Shown: one piece after another, positions 5,343 through 5,516 of the stretch
Numbering within the stretch: position 1 is the stretch's first letter
Layout: each line of letters begins with the position of its first letter
Assembly: GCA_002450295.1 (NCBI GenBank)
Contig: DJYX01000161.1
Span: forward strand, 1,744-7,259
Length of the DNA: 5,516 nucleotides
Origin: Deltaproteobacteria bacterium UBA6967
GTDB taxonomy: Bacteria > SAR324 > NAC60-12
Direction: 5' to 3'
The notes under the pieces: generated by a model
The model's database searches: none
What the model was told of the DNA's origin: nothing
The model's input: only the letters and a program-made list of their open reading frames with translations
Position numbers and translations under genes: made by a program

Positions 5343-5516
5343 ATGCTACGGGCTGTCGGAACAACACCGATTGCCCGAGAGCGTTTGCGGTGTTTCACCC
5401 TTCTTACTGATGACCCTTCCGTTCCCGCCCAACAAATCCTCAACACGATTCTTCTTCTCGACAATGACGACTACAACTGCTTTCTTTTCTTAAAGAAAAT
5501 GCAGATTCCTACCAAA
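5343..5516 (+). CDS. Possible 5' part of an unrecognised gene, cut by the window edge
   Basis: From the ATG at 5343 the frame stays open for 58 codons to the last base; with upstream codons it is open from 5325. The product starts MLRAVGTTPIARERLRCF and includes a Leu-rich segment QILNTILLLDNDDYN, then ends inside the reading frame at the edge. It has no signal peptide and I do not recognise it. There is no good ribosome binding site before the ATG, and a frame of this length can occur by chance, so this is only a candidate. The other plus-strand frames contain stops here. The minus strand has a 42-codon open stretch over part of it. Confidence 0.3.
   Translation, partial: MLRAVGTTPIARERLRCFTLLTDDPSVPAQQILNTILLLDNDDYNCFLFLKKMQIPTK

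Noticed and set aside
5363..5394. AACACCG/CGGTGTT inverted repeat as a fadL terminator
   Set aside because: Seven-bp arms with an 18-nt loop and no T-run, and it lies inside a possible coding frame.

Overview
The window comes from a diderm, flagellated, Gram-negative bacterium. It encodes a flagellar L-ring protein, a system I cytochrome c maturation permease (CcmB), a surface lipoprotein lipase and a FadL outer-membrane porin. Gene types and moderate GC would suit a marine proteobacterium or a deltaproteobacterium/SAR324-like lineage, but the sequence alone does not settle the taxon.

Layout. (1) Positions 1-369 (+) hold the 3' end of a flgH-like gene. (2) Positions 370-428 are a short convergent gap whose hairpin and T-run can terminate the minus-strand unit. 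(3) On the minus strand, an FmdB-family zinc-ribbon gene (1576-1178) is followed by ccmB (1106-429); both are probably read from one promoter near 1660-1688. (4) Positions 1577-1973 form a divergent regulatory region. It has a CIRCE-like heat-shock operator overlapping the minus-strand promoter, and five copies of a CAGAAAA/TTTTCTG word, two of them forming a perfect dyad ahead of the plus-strand operon. (5) On the plus strand, a 692-aa lipoprotein lipase of the VolA/Pla-1 type (1974-4052) is followed after 11 nt by fadL (4064-5305). (6) Positions 5306-5516 contain a frame open to the window edge, possibly the start of another gene.

How the genes work together. The lipase and FadL pair reads as a lipid-scavenging unit: the surface lipase releases fatty acids from exogenous (lyso)phospholipids or esters, and FadL carries them across the outer membrane. 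The same pairing is known in Vibrio cholerae. The fmdB-ccmB unit looks separate and possibly HrcA/heat-shock controlled. The most noteworthy observations are the CIRCE-like element on an FmdB-family gene, the repeated motif upstream of the lipase operon, and the sharp fall in GC inside the lipase catalytic domain.
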